Shown one piece after another: positions 9,473 to 16,504 of a DNA stretch of 64,000 bases (position 1 is its first letter; every line of letters begins with the position of its first letter). Origin of the DNA: JAKAXG01 sp035702985 (GTDB taxonomy: Bacteria; Actinomycetota; Acidimicrobiia; Acidimicrobiales; Palsa-688); the NCBI GenBank assembly GCA_035702985.1, contig DASSZD010000177.1:1-64000 (forward strand), given 5' to 3'. The position numbers and the translations under genes were made by a program. The notes under the pieces were generated by a model, which was not told where the DNA came from, searched no databases, and saw nothing but the letters and a program-made list of their open reading frames with translations.

Positions 9473-9864
9473 CCTACAGCTTCACCGCCACGACCCACCT
9501 CGGCTTCGAGGAGGCTGTCGCCCGCACCAAGGAGGCGTTCAAGGACCAGGGCTTCGGCGTGCTCACCGAGATCGACATCCAGGCCACGCTGCGGGAGAAG
9601 ATCGGCGCCGAGACCGAGCCCTACGTGATCCTGGGGGCCTGCAACCCGGCCTTCGCCGGCCGGGCGCTGGCCGCTGACCCGGGCGTGGGGGTGTTCCTGC
9701 CCTGCAACGTGGTGGTCCGCCGCTCCGGGGAGGACACCGTGATCGAAGCCATGGATCCCACGGTGATGCAGCAGTTCTTCGCCGATCCGGCCATGGCCGA
9801 GCTGATCGGGGAGGTCGCCCCCCGGGTCCGGAAGGCCGTAGCGGAGCTGGGGGGCGGGCAGTGA
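9469..9864 (+). CDS. DUF302 family protein
   Basis: 131 residues, ATG overlapping the previous stop. The sequence matches the DUF302 pattern: FEEAVARTKEAFKDQGFGVL, then ILGACNPAFAGRAL, LPCNVVV and a final AMDP segment. DUF302 proteins are small cytoplasmic domains of unknown function, often found beside sulfur or CsoR-type genes. Two cysteines (GACNP and LPCNV) are visible and could react with sulfur species. The neighbouring CstR-like repressor makes a role in reactive-sulfur handling reasonable, but this is inference. Confidence 0.8.
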   Translation: MTYSFTATTHLGFEEAVARTKEAFKDQGFGVLTEIDIQATLREKIGAETEPYVILGACNPAFAGRALAADPGVGVFLPCNVVVRRSGEDTVIEAMDPTVMQQFFADPAMAELIGEVAPRVRKAVAELGGGQ

Positions 9865-9901
9865 ACGGGCCGGCCCGGGCCGCAACCCCACCCCCGATCC
9901 G

Positions 9902-9915
9902 TACCCCCGGGGGTA
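9902..9915. promoter_or_regulatory. CstR/CsoR-type operator, site 3 (perfect palindrome)
   Basis: TACCCCC-GGGGGTA, a perfect 14-base palindrome located 33 bases before the CstR-like start. It shares its arms with the sites ahead of MmpL, so the repressor probably controls itself and that operon. Confidence 0.7.
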
Positions 9916-9948
9916 ACCTGGGGGGAACGGGTAGCTAAGGAGGACACA

Positions 9949-10218
9949 GTGGAGCTGCCGCCGGAGCTGATCGACGACGTGCGCAAGCGCCTGCGTCGCA
10001 TCGCGGGACAGGTGGAAGGCGTGGAGAAGATGCTCGCCGACGGGCGGGACTGCCGTGACGTCCTCACCCAACTCGCGGCCGTGTCCAAGGCCCTGGACCG
10101 GGCCGGCTTCAGGCTGGTGGCCGGAGGCCTCACCTACTGCATTCAGCACCCGGATTCGGACGAGAGCGACCCCGAGCCGGTGGGCACCCTCGAGAAGCTG
10201 TTCCTGGCGCTGGCCTGA
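9949..10218 (+). CDS. CsoR-family repressor, CstR-like (persulfide-sensing type)
   Basis: 89 residues from GTG 9949, with AAGGAGGAC just upstream. The family signature RLRRIAGQVEGV is present. Two cysteines, C35 (GRDCRDV) and C64 (LTYCIQ), lie 29 residues apart, exactly the spacing of Cys31 and Cys60 in CstR. The position four residues before the second cysteine, His in copper-sensing CsoR, is Gly here, so copper binding is unlikely. CstR forms di- to tetrasulfide links between subunits and then releases DNA. The matching palindromes at 9902, 6601 and 6557 suggest it represses the MmpL/methyltransferase/DUF302 operon and itself. Confidence 0.8.
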   Translation: MELPPELIDDVRKRLRRIAGQVEGVEKMLADGRDCRDVLTQLAAVSKALDRAGFRLVAGGLTYCIQHPDSDESDPEPVGTLEKLFLALA

Positions 10219-10236
10219 CCGCCGTCCCGGCCGGCC

Positions 10237-11619
10237 TCAGGCCAGGTCGAGCCGGCGGCCGGCCACCATGGTGGCCGTGACCTCCGGCAGGCGGGAGAGG
10301 CCCGTGCCGAGGGGCTCGGCCAGGATGCACAGGTCGGCGACCGCTCCCGCCCGTATGGTCCGGGGCCGGGTGGGCTCGGTGGCGCTGCCGTGCCAGAGCT
10401 GCACGGCGGTACCGGCCGGAACCGACTCGTCGGTCCCCAGTGGCACCCCGTCGCCGGTCAGGCGGTCGGTGGCCGCCCGGACGGCCACCCACGGGTCGGC
10501 CGGCCCGAACGGGCTGTCGGTCCCGGCCGCCACCCCCACGCCGGCCCGCAGCAGGGAGGCCAGGCGCCACAGGTCCTCCATGTCGGCGGGGTCCACATCG
10601 CTCAGGTACCGGTCGCCCCGCTCCCGGACGAACCCGGGCTGGGTCACCACCGTGACGCCCAGCCGGCGGGCCTCGGCGATCATGTCCGGCCCGAGCAGGG
10701 CCCCGTGCTCGATCCGGTCACCCGGTCGGGGGCCGGCGTCGGCGATGGCAGCCAGGGTCAGGGCGGCCTGCACGTAGGTCACGCAGTGCACCGCCACCCG
10801 GCGACCGGTGTCATGGGCGGCCCGGACGGTCGAGGCCAGCTCCCCGAGCCCGGGCAGGCGGGTGTCGTCGAGGATCACCTTGACCGGGCCGATCGAGAAC
10901 CGGGCCGACCCCCCGGTGTCCGCCCCGAGGGGGGCCATGACGCACAGCCGCTGGCCCACCCGCCCCGACTCGACGGCGGCGCGCAGCTCGCCGACGGCGT
11001 CGGCGGTCAGGCCGGGAGTGGCGTCGGTGAACCCGGTCACCCCCCGTGCCGCCGCCAACCGGCTGACCCGGCCCAGGTCGGCGGCCACCCGGGGCACCCG
11101 GTCCCGCAGCCATTCGTCCTCCCTCCAGATCCTCCCGGTGGGCTCGCCGCCGGATCCCCGCTCCACCCCGGGGGGCGCCGACCGGTCGAGGCCCAGCCGC
11201 TCGAGGGCGGCGGAGTTGAGGACCCACAGGGCGCCGCTGCGGTGCTGCACCCGGACCGGCCGGTCCGGGCACAACCGGTCGAGCTCCCACCGGTCCAGCG
11301 GGCCGGCCACCGACTGGTGGTAGCCGACCGCCCTCACCCAGCGGCCGGGGGGCCCGGCGGTCAGGGCCCGGGCCAACCCGGTGCGGTCCCGCACCGCCGG
11401 GGGCCCCGCCTGGACCGAGCCGGCGGCGGCCGCCCAGGCCCGCAGATGGACGTGGTGATCGTGCAGCCCCGGCAGCACCTCTCCGCCGGCCGCCTCGATG
11501 ACCTCCTCCCCGGGGAGGCGGGAGAGGCTGTCGGCCACCTCGGTGATGATGCCGGCGTCGACCCGGACGTCCGCCCGGCCCCGTCCGGCCACGTGGCCGC
11601 CCCGCACCAGCACGCTCAC
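10237..11619 (-). CDS. amidohydrolase family protein (YtcJ/amidohydrolase 3-like)
   Basis: 460 residues from GTG 11619, overlapping the upstream CoA-transferase stop (GTGA). The metal motif LHDHHVHLR lies near residue 53, after the small beta-sandwich typical of cyclic amidohydrolases. VAVHCVTY, RIEHGALL and GTDSPFG supply later His and Asp ligands. The family hydrolyses amide or ring C-N bonds or related esters, with one or two metals. At 460 residues it is shorter than most YtcJ proteins (about 550). It probably acts with the CoA-transferase it overlaps. Substrate unknown. Confidence 0.8.
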   Translation of the reverse strand: MSVLVRGGHVAGRGRADVRVDAGIITEVADSLSRLPGEEVIEAAGGEVLPGLHDHHVHLRAWAAAAGSVQAGPPAVRDRTGLARALTAGPPGRWVRAVGYHQSVAGPLDRWELDRLCPDRPVRVQHRSGALWVLNSAALERLGLDRSAPPGVERGSGGEPTGRIWREDEWLRDRVPRVAADLGRVSRLAAARGVTGFTDATPGLTADAVGELRAAVESGRVGQRLCVMAPLGADTGGSARFSIGPVKVILDDTRLPGLGELASTVRAAHDTGRRVAVHCVTYVQAALTLAAIADAGPRPGDRIEHGALLGPDMIAEARRLGVTVVTQPGFVRERGDRYLSDVDPADMEDLWRLASLLRAGVGVAAGTDSPFGPADPWVAVRAATDRLTGDGVPLGTDESVPAGTAVQLWHGSATEPTRPRTIRAGAVADLCILAEPLGTGLSRLPEVTATMVAGRRLDLA

Positions 11620-12779
11620 GGCAGCGGCGGGGGGGTCCGGGGCTGGCGCACCTCCGTGGTCCCGACGGCCCAGCCGCCGGCGACCGGCCGGGCGGCAGGG
11701 GCCGGGCCCCGCCCCTCGGCAGCCGCCACCGCCGCCGCGCAGCCGGCCATGGGCAGGTCGATGAGCACGCCCCCGCCGTCCCGGACGGCGTGCAGGACGG
11801 CCAGGGCCCCGAACAACCCGGTGATGGGATCGGCGATGGCGTCGGCGCAGAACACCGGGGAGCCGGCCCCGTCCCAGGCGACCAGGCCGCCGGCGGCGGC
11901 CGCGTCGTCGCCGAACGCCACCCGGTCCCGGTAGGGGGAGGACCGGCCGTGGCCGGTGATGCTCAACCACACCCGGCCCGGGCGGCCGGCCAGGTCCGCC
12001 GGAGCCGCCCCCAACTGCTCCAGGGCGCGGGGCCGGGAGGCCTCGATCACCACGTCCGCCCGCTCCAGGGTGCGCTTCAACCGGGCCCGCCCGTCGGGGC
12101 TGGAGAAGTCCAGGGGCACCACCTGCTGATCGGCGGGGTGGAGCCAGCCGTAGAAGCCCGGCGTCGACCGGGCGGTGTCGGGGCGCGACACGCTCTCCAC
12201 TTTGACCACCTCGGCGCCGGCCGCGCCCAGGAGACGGGCCGTCAGCGGGCCGGCCCACAGGGCCGAGAGGTCCACCACCACCATCGCCTCCAGCGGCCGG
12301 CCCCGGTCCGCCCGGGGCCACACCGCGGCGGCGGTCCAGGGCGGCTCCGCCGCCCGCCGCTCGCCGACCACCGCCGCCGGCAGGGCCAGGGTGCGGGCCC
12401 ACGAGACGAACTCGTCGGCCCGGCGCGCCGCCACGGAGTCCTCCAGGGCGTCCCACCCCCCGGCCGGCCCGCCGATGAGGGCCGGGACCATGTCCCAGTC
12501 GGTAGGGCGGGCCATGTTGAGCGCCACCCAGCCGTCACGGGCCCGGAGCAGGCGGCACGACCCGTTGGCCGACACCCGGCCCTGCCGGCGCAACCCGAGG
12601 ATGGCCGCCCGGCCCGACACCAGCGGGCCCCAGTCCACCGCCGGACCGCCGGCCCGGGAGATCGCGCAGACCAGCCGGTCGAGGCGGGCCGGGATGGCCC
12701 GGCCCGGGTGGAGGGGGGGACCGTCGGGCCAGCCGGTGAGGGCCATGGCCCCCGATTCAGCCCACCTGTCGGCCGCCAT
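11616..12779 (-). CDS. CaiB/BaiF (family III) CoA-transferase with permuted halves
   Basis: 387 residues. The part that normally opens a CaiB protein (VVDLSALWAGPLTARLLGA) starts only near residue 167. It is followed by LSITGHG and ADPITGLFG, whose aspartate aligns with the catalytic Asp169 of formyl-CoA transferase. The first 160 residues instead resemble the middle and end of a CaiB chain (SGAMALTG.PDGPP, DGWVALNMARPTDW). So the C-terminal half seems to sit in front of the N-terminal half. It may be a circular permutation or half of a fused two-unit ancestor. It would move CoA between acids. The ATG at 12779 leaves only 23 bases to the divergent hydratase gene. Confidence 0.75.
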   Translation of the reverse strand: MAADRWAESGAMALTGWPDGPPLHPGRAIPARLDRLVCAISRAGGPAVDWGPLVSGRAAILGLRRQGRVSANGSCRLLRARDGWVALNMARPTDWDMVPALIGGPAGGWDALEDSVAARRADEFVSWARTLALPAAVVGERRAAEPPWTAAAVWPRADRGRPLEAMVVVDLSALWAGPLTARLLGAAGAEVVKVESVSRPDTARSTPGFYGWLHPADQQVVPLDFSSPDGRARLKRTLERADVVIEASRPRALEQLGAAPADLAGRPGRVWLSITGHGRSSPYRDRVAFGDDAAAAGGLVAWDGAGSPVFCADAIADPITGLFGALAVLHAVRDGGGVLIDLPMAGCAAAVAAAEGRGPAPAARPVAGGWAVGTTEVRQPRTPPPLP

Positions 12780-12802
12780 CGGCTAGACGTTACGCTGCGG
12801 CC

Positions 12803-13774
12803 GTGCCCGCCACGTCGAGGGTGGTCCTGACCACCAGCGAGGCGTCCGACCTGTTCGAGGGGATCGACCGCGGCTCGGTCGAGGCCCTGGGGTCGCTGGA
12901 GGGTTGCCCCCTGATCCTCGTCGACGACCCCGGCCCGCACTCCGGCCTCACCGTCCCGCCGCTCCTGCCGAGCGTGACGGTGGCGTTGGGACCCCACGGC
13001 GCCGGCCTGGACGTGGCGGCCGGATCGGACGGCGACCTGGCCCGGATCGAGCAGCAGGTGCACGCCTTCCCGACCGCCTCGGTCACCCTGGTGCAGGTGT
13101 TGAGAGCCGGGAGTGCCTCGATCGAGCACGACCTCCTGACCGAGTCGCTCGCCTACTCCAGCCTCCGGGCCGGGCCGGAGCACGCCCGCTGGCGGCGTGA
13201 CCGCCCGCCGGTGGCCCGGCGGCCCGACCCCGGGCCGGCGGTGACCACCAGCCGCCACGGGGCCACGCTGACCATCACCCTCGACCGCCCCCACGTCCGC
13301 AACGCCTACAGCGCGTCCATGCGCGACGGGCTGTGCGCCGCCCTGGCGGAGGCGTGCGGGGACGCCGGGGTACAGGTCGTCGAGCTGCGGGGCCGGGGCC
13401 CGGCGTTCTGCAGCGGCGGGGACCTGGACGAGTTCGGGACCGGGCCCGACGCCCCGACGGCCCACATCATCCGGACGGCCCGCAGCGCCGCCCGCCTGCT
13501 CGGCCGGCTCGGGCCCCGGACCGTCGCCCACCTGCACGGCGCGTGCATAGGCGCCGGGATAGAGCTCCCGGCCCTGGCCGGCCGGGTCCTCGCCGACCGG
13601 GACACCTACATGGCCCTGCCCGAGGTGGGGATGGGGCTCATCCCCGGCGCCGGCGGGACCGCCTCCATCCCCCGCAGGATCGGCCGGGAGCGCACCGCCT
13701 GGATGGCCCTGACCGCCCGGCCGGTCGACGCCGCCACCGCCCTGGCGTGGGGCCTGGTCGACCAGATCGTCTGA
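12803..13774 (+). CDS. enoyl-CoA hydratase/isomerase with N-terminal extension
   Basis: 323 residues from GTG 12803. The crotonase fold begins only near residue 145 (TLTITLDRPHVRNAYS). The oxyanion-hole loop is FCSGGDL, and acidic residues occur in GIELPA and LPEVGMGLIPGAGGT. The first 140 residues form an extra domain ending in a hydratase-like stretch (ASVTLVQVLR...TESLAYSSLRAGPE), perhaps a worn second crotonase unit. It lies divergent from the permuted CoA-transferase in a 23-base gap, where TAGACG at 12784 could act as a -10 for a nearly leaderless mRNA. The pair likely handles one CoA ester. Confidence 0.78.
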   Translation: MPATSRVVLTTSEASDLFEGIDRGSVEALGSLEGCPLILVDDPGPHSGLTVPPLLPSVTVALGPHGAGLDVAAGSDGDLARIEQQVHAFPTASVTLVQVLRAGSASIEHDLLTESLAYSSLRAGPEHARWRRDRPPVARRPDPGPAVTTSRHGATLTITLDRPHVRNAYSASMRDGLCAALAEACGDAGVQVVELRGRGPAFCSGGDLDEFGTGPDAPTAHIIRTARSAARLLGRLGPRTVAHLHGACIGAGIELPALAGRVLADRDTYMALPEVGMGLIPGAGGTASIPRRIGRERTAWMALTARPVDAATALAWGLVDQIV

Positions 13775-13794
13775 CCGCCGCCCCAATACCACCG

Positions 13795-13842
13795 AATCAT
13801 CATAAGGAAACCCTTGACGGCGGGGGGCCCGCTCGGTAGGTT
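13795..13842 (+). promoter_or_regulatory. promoter with AATCATCAT element, for the F420-type oxidoreductase gene
   Basis: TTGACG (13814-13819), a 17-base spacer and TAGGTT (13837-13842) form a sigma-70-like promoter. AATCATCATAA at 13795-13805 lies just upstream of the -35 and resembles the AATCAT elements found at 14806, 16411, 22374 and 25531. Confidence 0.5.
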
Positions 13843-13872
13843 GACCGCCGTCGGCCTGGAGAGGGTGGAGCC

Positions 13873-13899
13873 GTGTCCTGGGATTTCGAAACCGACTGA
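13873..13899 (+). CDS. eight-residue leader ORF (VSWDFETD)
   Basis: GTG 13873 follows a purine-rich GGTGGAG and runs eight codons to TGA 13897-13899. That stop shares its A with the ATG of the F420-type oxidoreductase (TGATG). The main gene has no good ribosome site of its own, so this mini-ORF could couple its translation. It may equally be chance; nothing beyond position and ribosome site supports it. Confidence 0.3.
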   Translation: MSWDFETD

Positions 13900-14807
13900 T
13901 GCAGGTCGGCCTCTCGGTCTACAACATCGACGCCGGCGACCTGGTGGACCTGGCCCGGGCCGCCGAGGACGCCGGGTTCGCCTCTCTCTGGCTGGGCGAG
14001 CACGTGGTCCTGCCGGTCGGCTACTCGAGTGAGCATCCCACGACCGGCACCCGCACCGCGGCCCGGCGGCCACACCGCCAGCCCATCGTGGATCCGGCCA
14101 CGAAGCTGCTCGACCCGCTGGTGGCGCTGGCCGCCTGCGCCGCCGTGACCCGGCGTATCACCCTGGCCACCGGGATCCTGCTGGTGCCGCTGCGGCCGCC
14201 CCTGTTGGCGGCCCGCATGGTGCACACCCTGCACGGCCTGAGCGCCGGCCGGCTGGTGCTCGGAGTCGGCGCAGGCTGGCTGCGCGAGGAGTTCGAAGCG
14301 CTGGGCGCGCCGTACGACTCCCGGGGTCGCCGGCTGGCCGAGAGCCTGCAGATCATGCGGGCGGCGTGGGGGGGCGGCCCGTTCGTCCACCGGGGGGAGT
14401 TCTTCCAGTTGGAGCGGCTGCAGCTGTGCGAGCAGCCCGTGCACGTCCCGGTGATCATGGGCGGCAACTCCGATCCGGCCCTGCGCCGGGCGGCCCGCCT
14501 CGGCGACGGGTGGTTCGCGTCGGGGACCCCCGAGCTCGACGAGGCCTGCCGGCTGCGGGAGCGGGTCCTGGCCTACCGGGCCGAGATGGGGCCGGGCGGC
14601 CCGTTCCGGCTGTTCGCCCGGGTGGGGGGCGCCGACCCGGACGCGGTGGAGCGCTACCGGGCGGCCGGCTGGGACCACGTGCTGGTGTGGGCCGACCGGG
14701 TCTGGCCGCCCGGCTCCGACCTGGAGGCCAAGCGAGCCTCGCTGGCCGCTGCGGCCCGGGCCCTGGGGCTGGTCCCGGAGCCCCCCGTCGGCCGGGTTCC
14801 AGCCTAA
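13899..14807 (+). CDS. LLM-class F420-dependent oxidoreductase
   Basis: 302 residues of luciferase-like TIM-barrel type. It begins MQVGLSVYNIDAGDLVDLA and has GFASLWLGEHVV, LATGILLVPLRPPLLAARM and GAGWLREEFEALG, all typical of the F420-linked Rv2161c-like group. Such enzymes pass hydride from reduced F420 to ketones, enones or imines, or catalyse the reverse. It stands alone between the hydratase and the first FadR-like gene, with its own promoter. F420 rather than FMN is judged from the subgroup, not from a single diagnostic residue. Confidence 0.82.
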   Translation: MQVGLSVYNIDAGDLVDLARAAEDAGFASLWLGEHVVLPVGYSSEHPTTGTRTAARRPHRQPIVDPATKLLDPLVALAACAAVTRRITLATGILLVPLRPPLLAARMVHTLHGLSAGRLVLGVGAGWLREEFEALGAPYDSRGRRLAESLQIMRAAWGGGPFVHRGEFFQLERLQLCEQPVHVPVIMGGNSDPALRRAARLGDGWFASGTPELDEACRLRERVLAYRAEMGPGGPFRLFARVGGADPDAVERYRAAGWDHVLVWADRVWPPGSDLEAKRASLAAAARALGLVPEPPVGRVPA

Positions 14808-14882
14808 TCATTCGACTTGTTTCGGTCGCGGGGTTAGGATCCGCGCCAGCCGGCCCGTCAGGGTGGACCGTGGGGGAAGTGC

Positions 14883-15674
14883 ATGTCGGAACGGTACGAA
14901 CGCCAGGGGCAGCCGGAGCCGGCCGGCTGGTCGAGGCAAGTGCCCGGACCGGAGTTGCGCCACGTCAAGCGGTCCGAGCTGCTGGCACGCGAGATCGTGG
15001 AGGAGATACTGGTCCGGGGTCTCCAGCCCGGGGACCTGCTGCCGCCCGAGTCCGTGATGCTGGAGCACTACCGGGTGGGCCGCGCCTCGCTGCGGGAGGC
15101 GCTCCGGGTACTCGAGATGCAGGGCCTGGTCAGCATGAAGCCCGGCCCCGGTGGCGGCCCGGTGGTCGGGGCGGTCGACGCCACCAACCTGGGCCGGACC
15201 GCCTCCCTGTACTTCCGCCTCGACGGCGCCACCCGCCAGGTTCTGGCAGAGGCCATGCTGATACTGGACCCGTGGCTGGCCGAGCTGGCCGCCGAGCGAG
15301 CCGAGCCGGAAATGGTCATGGGGGTGCTGGGACCCTGCCTGCAGGCCGCCGATGGGGCCGGCGGGGACTCCGAGCGCATCTGGAGGACCGCCCCGGAGTT
15401 CCACGACTCGGTGTACGAGTTGAGCCGCAACGGGGTGCTCAAGACCATGGCCAGCTCCCTCGGGTCCATCTTCCGGCGCCAGGTGCTGAGCGAGGTGGAG
15501 CTGTCGGCGGTCCAACCCAGGTTCCTGGATGACCACCACCGCCTGACGGAGGCCATAAGCGCCGGCCGCGGCGCCCAGGCCCGCCGCATCGCCTACGAGC
15601 ACATGGAGCTCATCATCGAGACCGCCAACCGGAACTCCCCCGGGCTGCTCGACCGGATGATCGAGTGGAACTGA
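14883..15674 (+). CDS. FadR-type GntR regulator, copy 1 (FCD domain)
   Basis: 263 residues from ATG 14883. The winged helix runs from about residue 30 to 100 (LLPPESVMLEHYRVGRASLR, wing GPGGGPVVG). The helical FCD domain follows, with His in FHDSVYEL, DDHHRLTEA and YEHMELI that could hold a metal. FCD regulators usually sense organic acids or acyl-CoA. It is a clear paralogue of the regulator at 22530-23315, including the MIEWN/LIEWR-type ending. TAATCATTCG at 14805-14814 in its promoter may be part of its own operator. Confidence 0.88.
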   Translation: MSERYERQGQPEPAGWSRQVPGPELRHVKRSELLAREIVEEILVRGLQPGDLLPPESVMLEHYRVGRASLREALRVLEMQGLVSMKPGPGGGPVVGAVDATNLGRTASLYFRLDGATRQVLAEAMLILDPWLAELAAERAEPEMVMGVLGPCLQAADGAGGDSERIWRTAPEFHDSVYELSRNGVLKTMASSLGSIFRRQVLSEVELSAVQPRFLDDHHRLTEAISAGRGAQARRIAYEHMELIIETANRNSPGLLDRMIEWN

Positions 15675-15705
15675 AGCCGGCCGCACCTTGATGGGTTCGC
15701 TGCTA

Positions 15706-15716
15706 ATGGTTACCAT
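15706..15716. promoter_or_regulatory. ATGGT-T-ACCAT palindrome
   Basis: An 11-base perfect inverted repeat between FadR copy 1 and the micro-gene operon. TGGT...ACCA arms are typical of FadR/PdhR sites, though their usual spacer is three bases, not one. TTGACC (15747-15752) and TGCTAC (15771-15776) downstream could be the promoter. Confidence 0.4.
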
Positions 15717-15813
15717 GAACTCGGGCCCGGGGAACAGCTTCGCCGATTGACCGCCGGTCCACCTTCGAACTGCTACGCCGATGAGCGTGCCGAGAACAGT
15801 TAGGACCGAACGG

Positions 15814-15957
15814 ATGCCACAGCCCAGCGGAACCCGCCTCAGGTGCCGGTCCTGCGGCTCGGAGGCCATCGTCATCAAGTCCGAGGACCCCCAGCTCACC
15901 TGCTGCGGTCAGCCTCTGGAGGTGACCTTCACCCCGCCGGGAGCCACCCGCAAGTGA
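15814..15957 (+). CDS. desulforedoxin-like mini-protein 1 (47 aa)
   Basis: ATG 15814 has AGGA eight bases upstream; an in-frame ATG at 15781 would add 11 residues but lacks a ribosome site. The 47 residues hold CRSCGSE and LTCCGQPLE. This CxxC...CCG pattern is that of desulforedoxin, and of the N-terminal domain of desulfoferrodoxin, where four cysteines bind one iron. Nothing else is present, so it could be a tiny electron carrier, or a zinc site. The GTG of the next micro-gene overlaps its stop. It is not a full desulfoferrodoxin, since the superoxide-reductase domain is absent. Confidence 0.7.
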   Translation: MPQPSGTRLRCRSCGSEAIVIKSEDPQLTCCGQPLEVTFTPPGATRK

Positions 15958-16118
15958 CCGGGGGTCGCCTCAGCGGACGCGTGGCGGTCATCACCGACGT
16001 GGACCTCACCGCGGCGGTGATCCTGCGGGGCGCCCCCGGGGACTCGCCGTACTCGAGGGGTGAACCCTCGGCCATGTTGCAGGCCGGCCGGCGCCGCCAG
16101 TCGCCGCCCGGGGAATGA
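15954..16118 (+). CDS. micro-gene of unknown function (54 aa)
   Basis: GTG 15954 overlaps the stop of desulforedoxin-like protein 1 (GTGA), and the frame runs to TGA 16116-16118. The product starts VTGGRLSGRVAVITDVDL, reminiscent of a dehydrogenase N-terminus without the glycine motif. It ends in a basic proline-rich tail. I recognise no family. The overlap favours a real, translationally coupled gene. A decayed SDR start is the alternative. Confidence 0.4.
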   Translation: MTGGRLSGRVAVITDVDLTAAVILRGAPGDSPYSRGEPSAMLQAGRRRQSPPGE

Positions 16119-16168
16119 CCGCCACCGCCCGGCGCGACGGCGCCGGGCCGAGCAGGAGGTGAAAGCCG

Positions 16169-16330
16169 GTGCCCGACGACCAGACCGAGACCAACCAGGT
16201 TGGAAAGCGCTATGTGTGCGAAGCATGCGGATCGGAGGTCATGTGCGTGAAGAAGGGGGACGGGCTCTTCCACTGCCACGGAGCTCCGATGTCCCTGGTC
16301 TCCGCCCGCCCGCTGCCGTCGTCGGACTGA
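16169..16330 (+). CDS. desulforedoxin-like mini-protein 2 (53 aa)
   Basis: GTG 16169 has a very strong ribosome site, AGGAGGTGA at 16154-16162. The product contains YVCEACGSEVMCVKKG and FHCHGAPMSL. It follows the desulforedoxin layout, but the second metal pair is Cys-His rather than Cys-Cys, and an extra cysteine appears (VMC). Metal choice may therefore differ from copy 1 (Cys3-His or zinc). It closes a three-gene micro-operon just ahead of the amidohydrolase gene, which has its own promoter. Partnering with the nearby oxidoreductases is plausible but unproven. Confidence 0.7.
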   Translation: MPDDQTETNQVGKRYVCEACGSEVMCVKKGDGLFHCHGAPMSLVSARPLPSSD

Positions 16331-16386
16331 CCGGTGAAGCAGGACATCATCCCCCCGGGCGGGCGGGCCATGATCCTCGGTGACGG

Positions 16387-16415
16387 TTACCGTCCCCGGC
16401 GGTACGGCGTATAAT
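16387..16415 (+). promoter_or_regulatory. promoter of the amidohydrolase gene
   Basis: TTACCG (16387-16392), 17 bases, then a perfect TATAAT (16410-16415). The -10 runs directly into AATCATCATCAG, an AATCAT-type element that a bound FadR-like regulator could use to block transcription. Confidence 0.6.
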
Positions 16416-16504
16416 CATCATCAGTAAATCTGGTCGAGCCCGTCCGGTGCCGGGGGGACGGACGGGCGCCCCTGCCGCCCCCCGAACATCGAGAGGGGGG
16501 ACCC

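Noticed and set aside
9949..10218. Copper-sensing CsoR
   Set aside because: The His of the copper site is Gly, and the cysteine spacing follows CstR.
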